Source: PALSA-1316 sp964499365 (GTDB lineage: Bacteria; Nitrospirota; Thermodesulfovibrionia; Thermodesulfovibrionales; UBA6898). From it: a DNA stretch of 64,000 nucleotides. Positions 43,062-50,550 of this stretch are shown here, piece after piece. The notes under the pieces are model-generated. The model did no database searches. It worked only from the letters and a program-made list of their open reading frames with translations, and was not told the DNA's origin. Each line of letters begins with the position of its first letter. The first letter of the stretch is position 1. The DNA lies in contig CAZCKU010000017.1 in assembly GCA_964499365.1 (NCBI GenBank), forward strand, positions 22,977-86,976, written 5' to 3'. A program made the position numbers and the translations under genes.

Positions 43062-43421
43062 ATGACACTGAACGATATTCAGAATATACTTGAGGCAGAA
43101 ATGCTCTCAAAGAACTGCGATGGCGATATGCCCGTTGAGCGGGCATACTGCGCCGACCTGATGAGTGACGTGCTTTCCTTTTCTATTACCAATTCGCTCC
43201 TGATCACGCACCTGACCAATTCCCAGGTGATTCGCACCGCCGATGTTGCGGACATCAAGGCCATCGTCTTCTGCCAGGGGAAAAAGCCGGCTACCGAGAC
43301 CATCGCCCTCGCGGCGCGAAAAAGAATTCCGATGCTCGTGACTGGCTTCTCGATGTTCGACTCCTGCGGCAGGCTCTACGAGAAGGGCCTCCGAAGCAGG
43401 TCGGATTCAGACGGGCAATGA
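43062..43421 (+). CDS. DRTGG domain protein
   Basis: A 119-residue protein of the DRTGG-domain type, a small regulatory fold also found beside CBS or phosphotransacetylase domains. Features seen: start MTLNDIQNILEAEML, AYCADLMSDVLSF, and the end TGFSMFDSCGRLYEKGL. A second, similar protein is encoded at 43864-44205. I chose the ATG at 43062; a GTG five codons earlier is possible. Genes of this kind sit next to NADH-linked [FeFe]-hydrogenase operons in clostridia; a role in sensing or assembly is inferred from that. It overlaps the next gene by 4 bases. Confidence 0.75.
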   Translation: MTLNDIQNILEAEMLSKNCDGDMPVERAYCADLMSDVLSFSITNSLLITHLTNSQVIRTADVADIKAIVFCQGKKPATETIALAARKRIPMLVTGFSMFDSCGRLYEKGLRSRSDSDGQ

Positions 43422-43852
43422 GCAAGACCACCGAAGGCACGTTCTTTCTAAACGGCAAGGATTTTGTCAAAGCCGGAACGGCATCCGGAAGCCTGAAGAG
43501 AGTCCTGGAAGACATGGGGGTTCCCGCTCCCATAATACGGCGGGCCTCCATCGCGGCCTTTGAAGCGGAAATGAATGTCATCATCTATGCTGTGGCCGGC
43601 ATCATGCACTATTATGTAACGGAGGAGATGATCAAGGTTGTGATGCAGGATATGGGACCGGGCATTGCTAACATTGAACTTGCCATGACTGAAGGCTATT
43701 CAACGGCACCTGATTATATACGGGATATGGGATTTGGCTCCGGTATGGGGCTTCCGAACATCAAGAAAAATACAGACTCGCTGACGGTCAATTCAACCGT
43801 TGGAGAGGGCACCACGCTCGAATTTGTCATCTATCTAAATAAGCCTGCCTGA
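43418..43852 (+). CDS. Anti-sigma-factor-like (RsbW/SpoIIAB type) ATPase
   Basis: A 144-residue protein with a GHKL ATPase fold but no histidine phosphorylation domain. Visible boxes: N box FEAEMNVIIYA (ExxxN), G1 DMGPGI, G2 GFGSGMGLPNIKK, and the terminal GEGTTLEFVIYL. Related proteins are serine kinases that regulate anti-sigma antagonists. No sigma factor or anti-anti-sigma gene is adjacent, so its target is probably within this cluster. Confidence 0.82.
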   Translation: MSKTTEGTFFLNGKDFVKAGTASGSLKRVLEDMGVPAPIIRRASIAAFEAEMNVIIYAVAGIMHYYVTEEMIKVVMQDMGPGIANIELAMTEGYSTAPDYIRDMGFGSGMGLPNIKKNTDSLTVNSTVGEGTTLEFVIYLNKPA

Positions 43853-43863
43853 GGGAGAACGCT

Positions 43864-44205
43864 ATGAAACTGCAGGAACTTGCTGACAGTCTTTCTCTTG
43901 AAGTCATAACCGGGGCAGCAGACCTGAACAGGGAGGTTACCGGCGGGTACGTAAGCGATCTTATCTCCGATGTAATCGGCAATGCAAAAGAGGGTTTTGT
44001 CTGGATTACGTTCCAGGTACACCTGAATATCGTTGCCGCGGCGTCCCTGAAAGGGCTTTCCGGTATCATACTCGTCAACAGCCGAAGACCTCAGCCCGAA
44101 ACCCTGCAAAGGGCCTCCGAAGAACATGTCGTAATCATGACAAGCCCGCTTCCTGCCTTTGAGATTGTCGGTCGGCTCTATGACCTTGGCCTCAGATGCC
44201 GGTAG
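43864..44205 (+). CDS. DRTGG domain protein (second copy)
   Basis: A 113-residue DRTGG-type protein: MKLQELADSLSLEVITG, VTGGYVSDLISDVIG and the shared end SPLPAFEIVGRLYDLGL. It is paralogous to 43062-43421, and the two flank the RsbW-like ATPase. It overlaps the PHP gene by 10 bases. Confidence 0.78.
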   Translation: MKLQELADSLSLEVITGAADLNREVTGGYVSDLISDVIGNAKEGFVWITFQVHLNIVAAASLKGLSGIILVNSRRPQPETLQRASEEHVVIMTSPLPAFEIVGRLYDLGLRCR

Positions 44206-44936
44206 AGTTTATTGCCGACCTTCACCTGCACACCTGCCTTTCACCCTGCGCCGAACTTTCAATGACCCCAAGGGGGATTGTGGAGAGGGCATCATCTCTT
44301 GGAATCAATATTCTGGCCGTATGCGACCATAATTCCGTTGAAAATGTTTCCGTGACCAAGGATGTTGCCAGGGCAAAGGGAATAACCGTCATTCCGGGCA
44401 TGGAGATCTGTTCTGCTGAGGAGGTACATGTGCTCGGCCTTTTCGGCGGAATGGAGAACGCGCTCAGGATGCAGACAATCGTGTACGAGAACCTTCAGGG
44501 CGGCGAAAACGATGAAGAGGCTTTTGGCATGCAGGTTGTCGTGAATTCGGAGGATGAGGTCCTTGGCTTTAACAAACGTCTCCTGATCGGAGCAACGAAT
44601 CTCTCGGTTGACAGGATCGTCGAGTTGATACACAGCCTGGGAGGCATCGCCGTGGCGAGCCACATAGACAGAGAGGCTTTCGGCATACTCGGGCAACTCG
44701 GATTAATCAATCCCGAGATATCCTTTGATGCCCTTGAAATTTCCTGCCGCACCTCTTTTGACCGGGCACTGACACTATATGCCGAATACCGGAATATTCC
44801 GTGGATTTCATCCTCGGACGCTCACCGGATTAATGAAATCGGCCAAAGAACTTCGCGGTGCAGCATGAATCACGCATCCTTTCGTGAATTGTGTCTTGCG
44901 CTGCAGGGAATAGATGGGCGGAGCGTCTATTTCTGA
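44196..44936 (+). CDS. PHP domain metal-dependent phosphoesterase
   Basis: A 246-residue protein of the PHP superfamily, which hydrolyses phosphate esters using di- or trinuclear metal sites. Motifs: ADLHLHTCLSPC (HxH), VCDHNSVEN, GMEICSAEEVHVL, ASHIDREAFG and SSDAHRINEIG, so all metal ligands look present. Substrate is unknown. PHP genes of this type recur beside NuoEF/HydA-type operons. Cytoplasmic; no targeting signal. Confidence 0.87.
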   Translation: MPVEFIADLHLHTCLSPCAELSMTPRGIVERASSLGINILAVCDHNSVENVSVTKDVARAKGITVIPGMEICSAEEVHVLGLFGGMENALRMQTIVYENLQGGENDEEAFGMQVVVNSEDEVLGFNKRLLIGATNLSVDRIVELIHSLGGIAVASHIDREAFGILGQLGLINPEISFDALEISCRTSFDRALTLYAEYRNIPWISSSDAHRINEIGQRTSRCSMNHASFRELCLALQGIDGRSVYF

Positions 44937-44942
44937 CTATTG

Positions 44943-45482
44943 ATGGAAGACATTTCTCTTCATATTCTTGACGTAGCCGAAAATGCCGTTACAGCCGGGG
45001 CAACGCTCATCACTATTACTCTTTCTGAAGACAGCGGGAAGGATCTGCTCACCCTCGCTATAGAAGATAACGGCAGAGGGATACCGGAATCAGTGATAGG
45101 ACAGGTTCTGGATCCTTTCTATACGACGAGAACCACGAGGAAAATAGGATTGGGACTATCGTTGCTTTCCCAGTCTGCCCGCGAGGCGGAGGGAGACATG
45201 ACGATAACTTCCACCGAGGGTAAAGGGACCCGGATATCAGCATATTTCCGGAACAGTCATGTGGACCGGAAGCCGCTGGGCAATCTGGCTGACACGTTCT
45301 CAGTCCTGATTGCCGGCAACCCTTCGATCGATTTTATCTTTTCCTGCAACCTGAAAGACAGTGAATTCCTGTTTGATACCAGACTGATCAGGCGTGACCT
45401 CGAGGGAATACCCCTCAATGCCCCTGACGTGATTGCCGCCATACGAGGGCATATGCAGGCATCACTGACCGGCCTGGACTAG
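44943..45482 (+). CDS. Stand-alone HATPase (histidine-kinase-like) protein
   Basis: A 179-residue protein with a GHKL ATPase domain (N box LDVAENAVTAGA, G1 EDNGRGIP, F box FYTTRTTRK, G2 GLGLSLL) and an extra C-terminal part of about 75 residues. It has no DHp domain or phospho-His, so it is not a complete kinase; it may serve the receivers of this cluster or act as a switch protein. I chose the ATG at 44943. It is the last plus-strand gene of the cluster. Confidence 0.83.
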   Translation: MEDISLHILDVAENAVTAGATLITITLSEDSGKDLLTLAIEDNGRGIPESVIGQVLDPFYTTRTTRKIGLGLSLLSQSAREAEGDMTITSTEGKGTRISAYFRNSHVDRKPLGNLADTFSVLIAGNPSIDFIFSCNLKDSEFLFDTRLIRRDLEGIPLNAPDVIAAIRGHMQASLTGLD

Positions 45483-45533
45483 CCGGCACATTCATTGCTT
45501 TGGGCATTCCGTGCTACCGGACAACGGATGTCT

Positions 45534-45722
45534 TTATCGTTTTTCGAGTATAATTCTATGCCGCAGCAGCGAGATCTCACGTATCTCGCCTTCGAAGATC
45601 TTCTGTTCTCCAAAGAGATTCTTCAGATAGATCTTCCCGGGCTCAGGCTTCATAATATCCACATTTTCGAGATAGAGTTCCTCGATGCCGTCCTTCATTA
45701 CATAGGCATTCGCCTCACACAT
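45534..45722 (-). CDS. cooT: CooT family nickel-binding protein
   Basis: A 62-residue protein matching CooT, a small Ni(II)-binding protein linked to maturation of carbon monoxide dehydrogenase in Rhodospirillum and common in anaerobes. It has the N-terminal MCEANAYV with Cys2, LYLENVD, IYLKNLFGEQK and the C-terminal HRIILEK. I chose the ATG that places Cys at position 2 (45720-45722), since that Cys is the nickel ligand. Its start overlaps DUF3842. No CODH gene is in the window. Confidence 0.88.
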   Translation of the reverse strand: MCEANAYVMKDGIEELYLENVDIMKPEPGKIYLKNLFGEQKIFEGEIREISLLRHRIILEKR

Positions 45723-46128
45723 GACCAACCTCCCGTATTCTGGCTATCATTATTTCGACAAGATGCGGCAAAGGCTCCTTGCTGACGCTGACGACTTCCA
45801 CCCCCTCCTGGTTCAGGGGGAGGAGAATTTTTGTTGCGCCGGACGCTATAATCGCCGATGCCATCCTTGCGGTCACCTCACCGAGCATGGCATCAGGGAG
45901 AACGATACTGAGGGGGCCGACGATCAGATCGACCCGTGAAGAGTTCCAAATGATGGCATTTTCGCCGGTAGCGCCTTTATTGGCCCTCGATTTCATCATT
46001 GATGTTGTCGCCGCTGCGTTCGTCCCAAGGGCGATAATCTCCATAAGGTCAGGGAACTCCTCTCTGATCCTCCTGACGATAAGAGCCCCGATACCGCCGC
46101 CCTGCCCATCAATCACCGCAATTTTCAT
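45715..46128 (-). CDS. DUF3842 family protein
   Basis: A 137-residue conserved protein of unknown function: MKIAVIDGQGGGIGALIV at the start resembles a nucleotide-binding loop, then ALGTNAAATTSMMKSRANKG and GENAIIWNS. Mostly found in anaerobes, often next to CooT, as here (overlap 8 bases). I chose the ATG at 46126-46128. A promoter at 46138-46166 would make the mRNA nearly leaderless. Confidence 0.85.
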   Translation of the reverse strand: MKIAVIDGQGGGIGALIVRRIREEFPDLMEIIALGTNAAATTSMMKSRANKGATGENAIIWNSSRVDLIVGPLSIVLPDAMLGEVTARMASAIIASGATKILLPLNQEGVEVVSVSKEPLPHLVEIMIARIREVGHV

Positions 46129-46137
46129 CGTATATGA

Positions 46138-46166
46138 AGTATAAGAGATCACTCGTGATGAGTCAA
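46138..46166 (-). promoter_or_regulatory. Promoter with palindromic operator for DUF3842-cooT
   Basis: On the minus strand TTGACT (46161-46166), a 17-base spacer and TATACT (46138-46143). The spacer holds the inverted repeat ATCAC-TC-GTGAT (46148-46159), a plausible operator. The predicted start site lies about 3-5 bases before the ATG at 46128. Confidence 0.6.
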
Positions 46167-46182
46167 ACAAATATCCGGACGG

Positions 46183-46212
46183 ATGACGCCTGCAGGACTT
46201 TTTAGGTATAAT
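46183..46212 (+). promoter_or_regulatory. Probable promoter of the outer-membrane barrel gene
   Basis: A perfect TATAAT (46207-46212) with a weak -35 ATGACG (46183-46188) and an 18-base spacer. The -35 element is poor, so the assignment rests on the -10. Confidence 0.4.
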
Positions 46213-46254
46213 GGTTGGGTTGTCTGCAGCAAATATCTATTTAAGGAGAGCATT

Positions 46255-47190
46255 ATGCACAAAGCATTGAAGGGCGTATCAGCAAAAAGATTATCACTGC
46301 AGTTTCTGTCTCTCGTGGTTGTTCTTTTCTCTGCGCTGTTGTTTGTTCTATCGGCAACTCAGGTACAGGCGACCGAAATGGGCGGAGGTGCCTATCCCAA
46401 CGGGGCTGAGGACTTCATGTCGGGAGCGGTCCCGCCCCCCGGCTTTTATTTTATCGATTATCTCACCCATTACCGTGCCGATACCTTCAGGGATGGGAGC
46501 GGTGACAGCGCTATCCCCGGCTTTGACCTGAAGGCTACCGCAAATGTCTTCAGATTCATATATGTCACCAAGCAGCAAGTGTTCGGCGGCTTCTGGGGAA
46601 TGCATGCCTTTCTCCCTGTTGTAAATCTGGATGTTACCGTACCTGGCATGAGCCAGTCGAAATCCGGAATCGGAGATATTATCATAGACCCCTTTATCCT
46701 GTCGTGGCACTCAAAAAACTGGCATGCCGTAACCGGGCTCGACATCTATCTGCCTACTGGCCCCTATGACAAACATGACGTTGCCAACATCGGACGTAAC
46801 TACTGGACCTTCGAACCCGTCGCAGCCTTCACCTACATGAGCGACAGCGGCTTTGATGTCTCTGCCAAGTTCATGTACGATTTTAACACGAAAAATGACG
46901 ATACGGGCTATACCTCGGGGCAGGAATTCCATGTCGATTACAGCATTGGAAAGAAGTTCGATAATCTCAGTGTCGGGATCGGCGGGTATTACTACAAGCA
47001 GACAACCGATGACGAACAGCACGGCGTCAAGGTAGGCGACGGCAACAAGGGACAGGCCTTTGGAATCGGGCCGCAAATAAAATACGACCATAAGAACATG
47101 AGCTTTCTCCTGAAGTACCAGGCGGAGACCAGCGTAAAAAACAGACCTGACGGAGATAAGTTCTGGCTCAAGTTTGTCTACGCCTTTTAG
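46255..47190 (+). CDS. Outer-membrane beta-barrel protein (SphA/MetA-pathway transporter-like)
   Basis: A 311-residue exported protein. A long signal peptide (hydrophobic core LSLVVVLFSALLFVLSA, cleavage near VQATEM) is followed by GAEDFMSGAVPPPGFYFIDY, typical of the phenol-degradation/SphA-like barrel family, then alternating amphipathic beta strands and a terminal aromatic residue (VYAF). Such barrels import hydrophobic substrates; the substrate is unknown. I chose the ATG at 46255, which has AAGGAGAG upstream. A terminator follows. Confidence 0.85.
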   Translation: MHKALKGVSAKRLSLQFLSLVVVLFSALLFVLSATQVQATEMGGGAYPNGAEDFMSGAVPPPGFYFIDYLTHYRADTFRDGSGDSAIPGFDLKATANVFRFIYVTKQQVFGGFWGMHAFLPVVNLDVTVPGMSQSKSGIGDIIIDPFILSWHSKNWHAVTGLDIYLPTGPYDKHDVANIGRNYWTFEPVAAFTYMSDSGFDVSAKFMYDFNTKNDDTGYTSGQEFHVDYSIGKKFDNLSVGIGGYYYKQTTDDEQHGVKVGDGNKGQAFGIGPQIKYDHKNMSFLLKYQAETSVKNRPDGDKFWLKFVYAF

Positions 47191-47216
47191 AAAACAGACG
47201 GGCTTTTTCCACCACC

Positions 47217-47252
47217 TGAGGGGAAGGGATCGTGCACGGTCCCTTCCCCTCA
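47217..47252 (+). terminator. Intrinsic terminator after the barrel gene
   Basis: A 13-bp perfect stem (TGAGGGGAAGGGA / TCCCTTCCCCTCA) around CGTGCACG-containing loop DNA, about 30 bases past the stop, followed by a T-rich stretch. The rest of 47191-47530 (340 bases) has no gene: 47253-47388 shows nothing recognisable, 47389-47418 a possible promoter and 47440-47470 a very AT-rich tract. No tRNA or c-di-GMP riboswitch was found. Confidence 0.8.
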
Positions 47253-47388
47253 AGCTTTCAAAATCATTTTTTGCTTCCGAGTGCCCCGCTCCTGAACAAT
47301 CATGACTTCCGTGCCACAACCGACAATGCGGTACCTCTACCCCCAGTTTCTCGCGCCTGCTGCCGCTGAATAATGAAACAAACTTAAC

Positions 47389-47418
47389 TGGACTAAGGCA
47401 TGAGTGCCCGGCTAGAAT
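47389..47418 (+). promoter_or_regulatory. Possible promoter for the CXXCH repeat protein
   Basis: TGGACT (47389-47394), an 18-base spacer and TAGAAT (47413-47418). The leader would be about 105 bases, with a small hairpin (TCTGC-ATCC-GCAGA, 47483-47496). Confidence 0.3.
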
Positions 47419-47530
47419 AATTACAGAAAATACTTTATTTATTATTAATAATAGTTAATTTTTTTGTTCAGTTATGAGGGGCTCTGCATCCGCAGACACA
47501 AGGTTCTTAACCATATCAGGAGGAGGAAGT

Positions 47531-48650
47531 ATGAAAAAAAGACTTCTTATTATGTTACTCACGGTGTTCTTCGTCGTGGGCACCATCGGCAGTTCTTATG
47601 CCGTGTCATCGTATCTCAGCAGTTTCAGCAGCACGTATCCGGCGTCGGCGAGTTCGTCCTTCAGCTGTTCCTTATGCCACACAAGCGTTCCGACCAGAAA
47701 TGCGTATGGCGCGGCATATGGCAACGCGGGCCATAATTTCAAGTCAATAGAATCGCAGGATTCCGACGGGGACGCCTTCACCAACATCGCAGAGATCAAT
47801 GCCGGAACCAACCCCGGCAGCTCAACAAGCAAGCCCGCAACTCCCCCACCGCCGGTTGCCTGCACCTCTTATACGTATTCAGCCTGGTCAGCCTGTCAGC
47901 CCAACAACACACAGACACGCACCGTCACCTCGAGCTCACCCGCCGGCTGCACGGGTAATCCGCCGGCATCCCAACTGACTCAGGCCTGTGTCTATGTGCC
48001 GCCGGTTACGGCATGCACCTCGTTTACCTATTCAGCCTGGTCAGCCTGCCAGCCCAACAACACACAGACACGCACCGTCACCTCAAGTTCACCCGCCGGC
48101 TGCACGGGTAATCCGCCGGCATCTCAGCTGACTCAGGCCTGTGTCTATGTGCCGCCGGTTACGGCATGCACCTCGTTTACCTNNNNNNNNNNNNNNNNNN
48201 NNNNNNNNNNNNNNNNNNNNNNNNNNNNNNNNNNNNNNNNNNNNNNNNNNNNNNNNNNNNNNNNNNNNNNNNNNNNNNNNNNATTCAGCCTGGACAGCTT
48301 GTCAGCCGAACAACACCCAGACACGGTCTGTACTCTCAAGCCTGCCGGCTGGCTGCACGGGGGGGACACCGCTCGTAACACAGATATGTAATTATGTTCC
48401 ACCCATAACCGCCTGCACCTCGTTTACCTATTCAGCCTGGTCGGCCTGTCAGTCCAACAACACTCAAACGCGGTCGGTGCTCTCAAGCTTGCCTGCGGGA
48501 TGCACCGGTGGAACGCCGCTCGTAACACAGATATGTAATTATGTTCCACCTGCTCCGGGAGACCCAAAGGTGATATCACCTGCTTCATCCGGATTATACT
48601 GGGACACGGTATATCAGACCCTGATCATAGGCGGAGCAGCGAACGATTAG
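47531..48650 (+). CDS. Exported CXXCH protein with thrombospondin-like tandem repeats (interrupted by gap)
   Basis: A secreted protein of unknown exact length. It begins with a signal peptide (MKKRLLIMLLTVFFVVGTIG..SSYA). Next is a small cytochrome-like segment with SCSLCHTSV (CXXCH), then a calcium-binding-like DSDGDAFTNIAEINAGTNP. Tandem Cys-containing repeats follow (ACTSFTYSAWSACQPNN then QTRTV and AGCTG), resembling thrombospondin type 1 modules. After the gap, repeats continue with a slightly different unit (QTRSVLSSLPAGCTGGTP) and a short end (ISPASSGLYWDTV). AGGAGGAGG precedes the ATG. The frames on the two sides of the 100-N filler differ, as expected for an arbitrary gap length. Likely a surface or extracellular redox/adhesion protein; the role is unknown. 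Confidence 0.75.
47858..48182 (+). repeat. 153-bp tandem repeat units
   Basis: Units of 153 bases (51 residues) begin at 47858, 48011 and 48164; the first two are nearly identical and the third enters the assembly gap. They encode thrombospondin-like modules. Confidence 0.9.
48183..48282. other. Assembly gap of 100 N
   Basis: Exactly 100 undetermined bases, which suggests a scaffold filler of unknown true length. The flanks (TTTACCT before, ATTCAGCC after) rejoin exactly the repeat's own sequence TTTACCTATTCAGCC, so the gap probably hides a whole number of repeat units, possibly none. Confidence 0.95.
48283..48552 (+). repeat. 147-bp tandem repeat units (second type)
   Basis: From 48283 and 48430 near-identical 147-base units (49 residues) encode a variant thrombospondin-like module. 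The second copy ends short at the C-terminal tail. Confidence 0.85.
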
Positions 48651-48657
48651 CAGCACA

Positions 48658-48698
48658 GCAAAAAGGAAGGCGATCGTCGGCATCGCCTTCCTTTTTGC
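48658..48698 (+). terminator. Intrinsic terminator after the repeat protein
   Basis: A near-perfect hairpin (GCAAAAAGGAAGGCGAT, short loop, ATCGCCTTCCTTTTTGC) starts eight bases past the stop at 48650; the T5 of the descending arm provides the U tract. Confidence 0.85.
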
Positions 48699-48733
48699 TT
48701 CATGTTGATGCCACGCAGTTATCGAAGCCGCAT

Positions 48734-48763
48734 TTGACTGATACCCGATGAATCTGATAGTCT
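48734..48763 (+). promoter_or_regulatory. Probable promoter of the small protein at 48796
   Basis: TTGACT (48734-48739), an 18-base spacer and TAGTCT (48758-48763), about 33 bases before the chosen start. Confidence 0.4.
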
Positions 48764-48795
48764 AAAGTCCATACTTTCAAACTCAGGGGATGCTT

Positions 48796-49041
48796 ATGGA
48801 CTCAGAACTTCACGCACTAATGGATCTCGCCACACGCAGAGGCAATAAATACCTCAAGGGAGATACACCTTTTTCGGATATCAATACCAAGATGGCAGAG
48901 CTGGGGGTAATGCTGCTCGAGGTAGCCCACCGGTTTCCCGGCCTCAATGATCAAAGGGGCAAGGAAGAGCTGATCGAGGTCCAGCAGAAACTCGATGACC
49001 TGAGAAAAGCTATCTTCACAAACAAAATAAAATCGAAATAA
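48796..49041 (+). CDS. Small conserved-looking protein, function unknown
   Basis: An 81-residue acidic/basic helical protein (MDSELHALMDLATRRGNKYL at the start, then KMAELGVMLLEVAHRFP and a charged helix ending in KIKSK). No signal, membrane segment or recognised domain. I chose the ATG at 48796 because AGGGG lies about 8 bases upstream; the in-frame ATG at 48790 is too close to it. It has its own promoter candidate and a terminator at its end. I do not recognise the family. Confidence 0.65.
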   Translation: MDSELHALMDLATRRGNKYLKGDTPFSDINTKMAELGVMLLEVAHRFPGLNDQRGKEELIEVQQKLDDLRKAIFTNKIKSK

Positions 49042-49046
49042 CCGAC

Positions 49047-49065
49047 TGTCGGGAGCGCCCGGACA
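49047..49065. terminator. Bidirectional hairpin between convergent genes
   Basis: TGTCGGG-AGCG-CCCGGACA, a stem with one bulge, in the 28-base gap between the small gene and the minus-strand gene at 49070. On the minus strand a T-rich tract (TTATTTCGATTTTATTTTG) follows. Confidence 0.5.
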
Positions 49066-49069
49066 GGTC

Positions 49070-49672
49070 CTACTTGTTTACCTCAGCCGCCGGCTTCCTC
49101 CCCTGCTCGGAAAGTTTTCCAGCCTCTTCATTGAATCTCCGAATTCTGGTATCGAGCTCTGTATTCCGTCGGCTCAGCTCATTATATTGATTTGCAGGCA
49201 TCCAGTCAGGCGCATTCTTTATATCATCCCGGATCTTCTGTCTCTCCCTGAGCAGACTCTCCCTCTCTGCCTGCAATGAAAGCCTTTTCTGGGCAAGAGT
49301 GTCTGAGGATGTTGCAGGATCTGCAGAAGCGGGTCCCGTGCCTGCCGGCAGAGCCGCCCCATCCGTCCTGTCGGCAGCCTTTGCGTGGGAATCGGCCTCC
49401 GTTGTAATTTCCGCGGCGGATCTGTCTGCATCAGGGACAGGCGCTAATCGGCCTGATCTGTTTTGAACCGACAGCACGTCCCGCTTCTCGAGCTCAAAGG
49501 ATCCCCCCATCTTAAAGCAGACCAGGCGGTCGTTCTCCTCCCGGCATTCATCAGCACGTATACTCGTCTCGTTCTTAAGATTGATCTGAACCTCGCCGAG
49601 GGAAATACAGGGGAAGGCTGTCACAGAAGCCAGCACAATAAGACGGGAGGCAGACAGCGCTCTGTGCTTCAC
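49070..49672 (-). CDS. Exported coiled-coil protein, function unknown
   Basis: A 200-residue protein with a signal peptide (LIVLASVTAFPCISLG), a small domain with two cysteines (ADECREENDRLVCFKMGG), an Ala/Asp-rich linker (about 75-120) and a C-terminal coiled coil (QAERESLLRERQKIRDD onward). It starts 4 bases inside the end of the DsbC-like gene (ATGA overlap), so the two are coupled; it could be a substrate or partner of that disulfide enzyme. No known family recognised. Confidence 0.7.
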   Translation of the reverse strand: MKHRALSASRLIVLASVTAFPCISLGEVQINLKNETSIRADECREENDRLVCFKMGGSFELEKRDVLSVQNRSGRLAPVPDADRSAAEITTEADSHAKAADRTDGAALPAGTGPASADPATSSDTLAQKRLSLQAERESLLRERQKIRDDIKNAPDWMPANQYNELSRRNTELDTRIRRFNEEAGKLSEQGRKPAAEVNK

Positions 49673-50496
49673 CGACCCTTCCTCTGGTGGTTCATAATCA
49701 AATCACTGATCCCCTGCGCATTGCGCCCCCCAAATACAAGGAATCCATCCGGCATGATCAGCGTCGGAGTCCCCGTTATACCCAGTTCGGTCGCAAGCCT
49801 GATATTCTCTTCAATCACCGGCGACTGGCACAAAGGCCTGGGAATCGGCTTCCGGTCAAAGTTATCCTCAAGCATTTGCAGGGAGCGGTTGCACATGATA
49901 CTCTCGGATTTCCACTGTGAGTCAGGATGGATCTTCAGGGGGAGGAGCTTTAAATAGAAAACAATATCGCTGCGTTCGGCAACAACCTTCTTCAGTTCAG
50001 CATGCAGTTTCGAGCAATACGGGCAATCCGGATCGGTAAAGACGATGACCTTCTGCACTGCATTTGTATCACCAAGCACGAGCGCGTCGCTAAGCGGGAT
50101 CTTCCCGGTCTCTACTGACCTCCCACCTGACTGCGGTCTGGTTTCCGCTGGTCTGCTCTCCACGGCCGGCTTGAGGCCGCTGACCGGTTTGTCAAGATCG
50201 ATGATCGTTCCCCGCATCACCTGTTTCTTCGAAAAGCCAACATAGAGGGTATCCCTCCTCCCCCTTCTATCGACCGAAACCTCCCAGAGGCCGCGCACCG
50301 GGCTCATCCTGATCCCCGCAACGGTTGTATCAGTTGCCTTCATCTTGGCGAGGATCTGTTCCGCCTCTTTCTGTTCGAGGGAATGGCACTTGGCGCAGTC
50401 TTCCTCGCAACCACCAAATCCGTCTGCACGGGAACCGGTCAAAACAATCAGTGCCAGTGCAACGGCAACAGCAAATATATTCTTCATGGGAAACAA
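49669..50496 (-). CDS. DsbC/DsbG-like thiol-disulfide protein with CXXCH motif
   Basis: A 275-residue exported protein (signal MKNIFAVAVALALIVLTG). The C-terminal thioredoxin fold (about 135-270) carries the active-site FTDPDCPYCSKLH and the cis-proline loop TGTPTLIMPDG. The middle region resembles the DsbC dimerisation domain (VAGIRMSPVRGLWEVSV). Just after the signal peptide is DCAKCHSLE, a c-type heme-binding motif not present in classical DsbC. It probably isomerises or reduces disulfides in periplasmic proteins, possibly during cytochrome c maturation. The start is the ATG at 50494-50496, or the one three codons later. Confidence 0.87.
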   Translation of the reverse strand: MFPMKNIFAVAVALALIVLTGSRADGFGGCEEDCAKCHSLEQKEAEQILAKMKATDTTVAGIRMSPVRGLWEVSVDRRGRRDTLYVGFSKKQVMRGTIIDLDKPVSGLKPAVESRPAETRPQSGGRSVETGKIPLSDALVLGDTNAVQKVIVFTDPDCPYCSKLHAELKKVVAERSDIVFYLKLLPLKIHPDSQWKSESIMCNRSLQMLEDNFDRKPIPRPLCQSPVIEENIRLATELGITGTPTLIMPDGFLVFGGRNAQGISDLIMNHQRKGR

Positions 50497-50550
50497 GATC
50501 TCCTTCTCTCCATTACTGTATTATTATATCACGTCACCACTCCTGCGTGG

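Noticed and set aside
47253..47530. tRNA or c-di-GMP riboswitch in the longest intergenic region
   Set aside because: No cloverleaf and no GEMM core sequence could be found.
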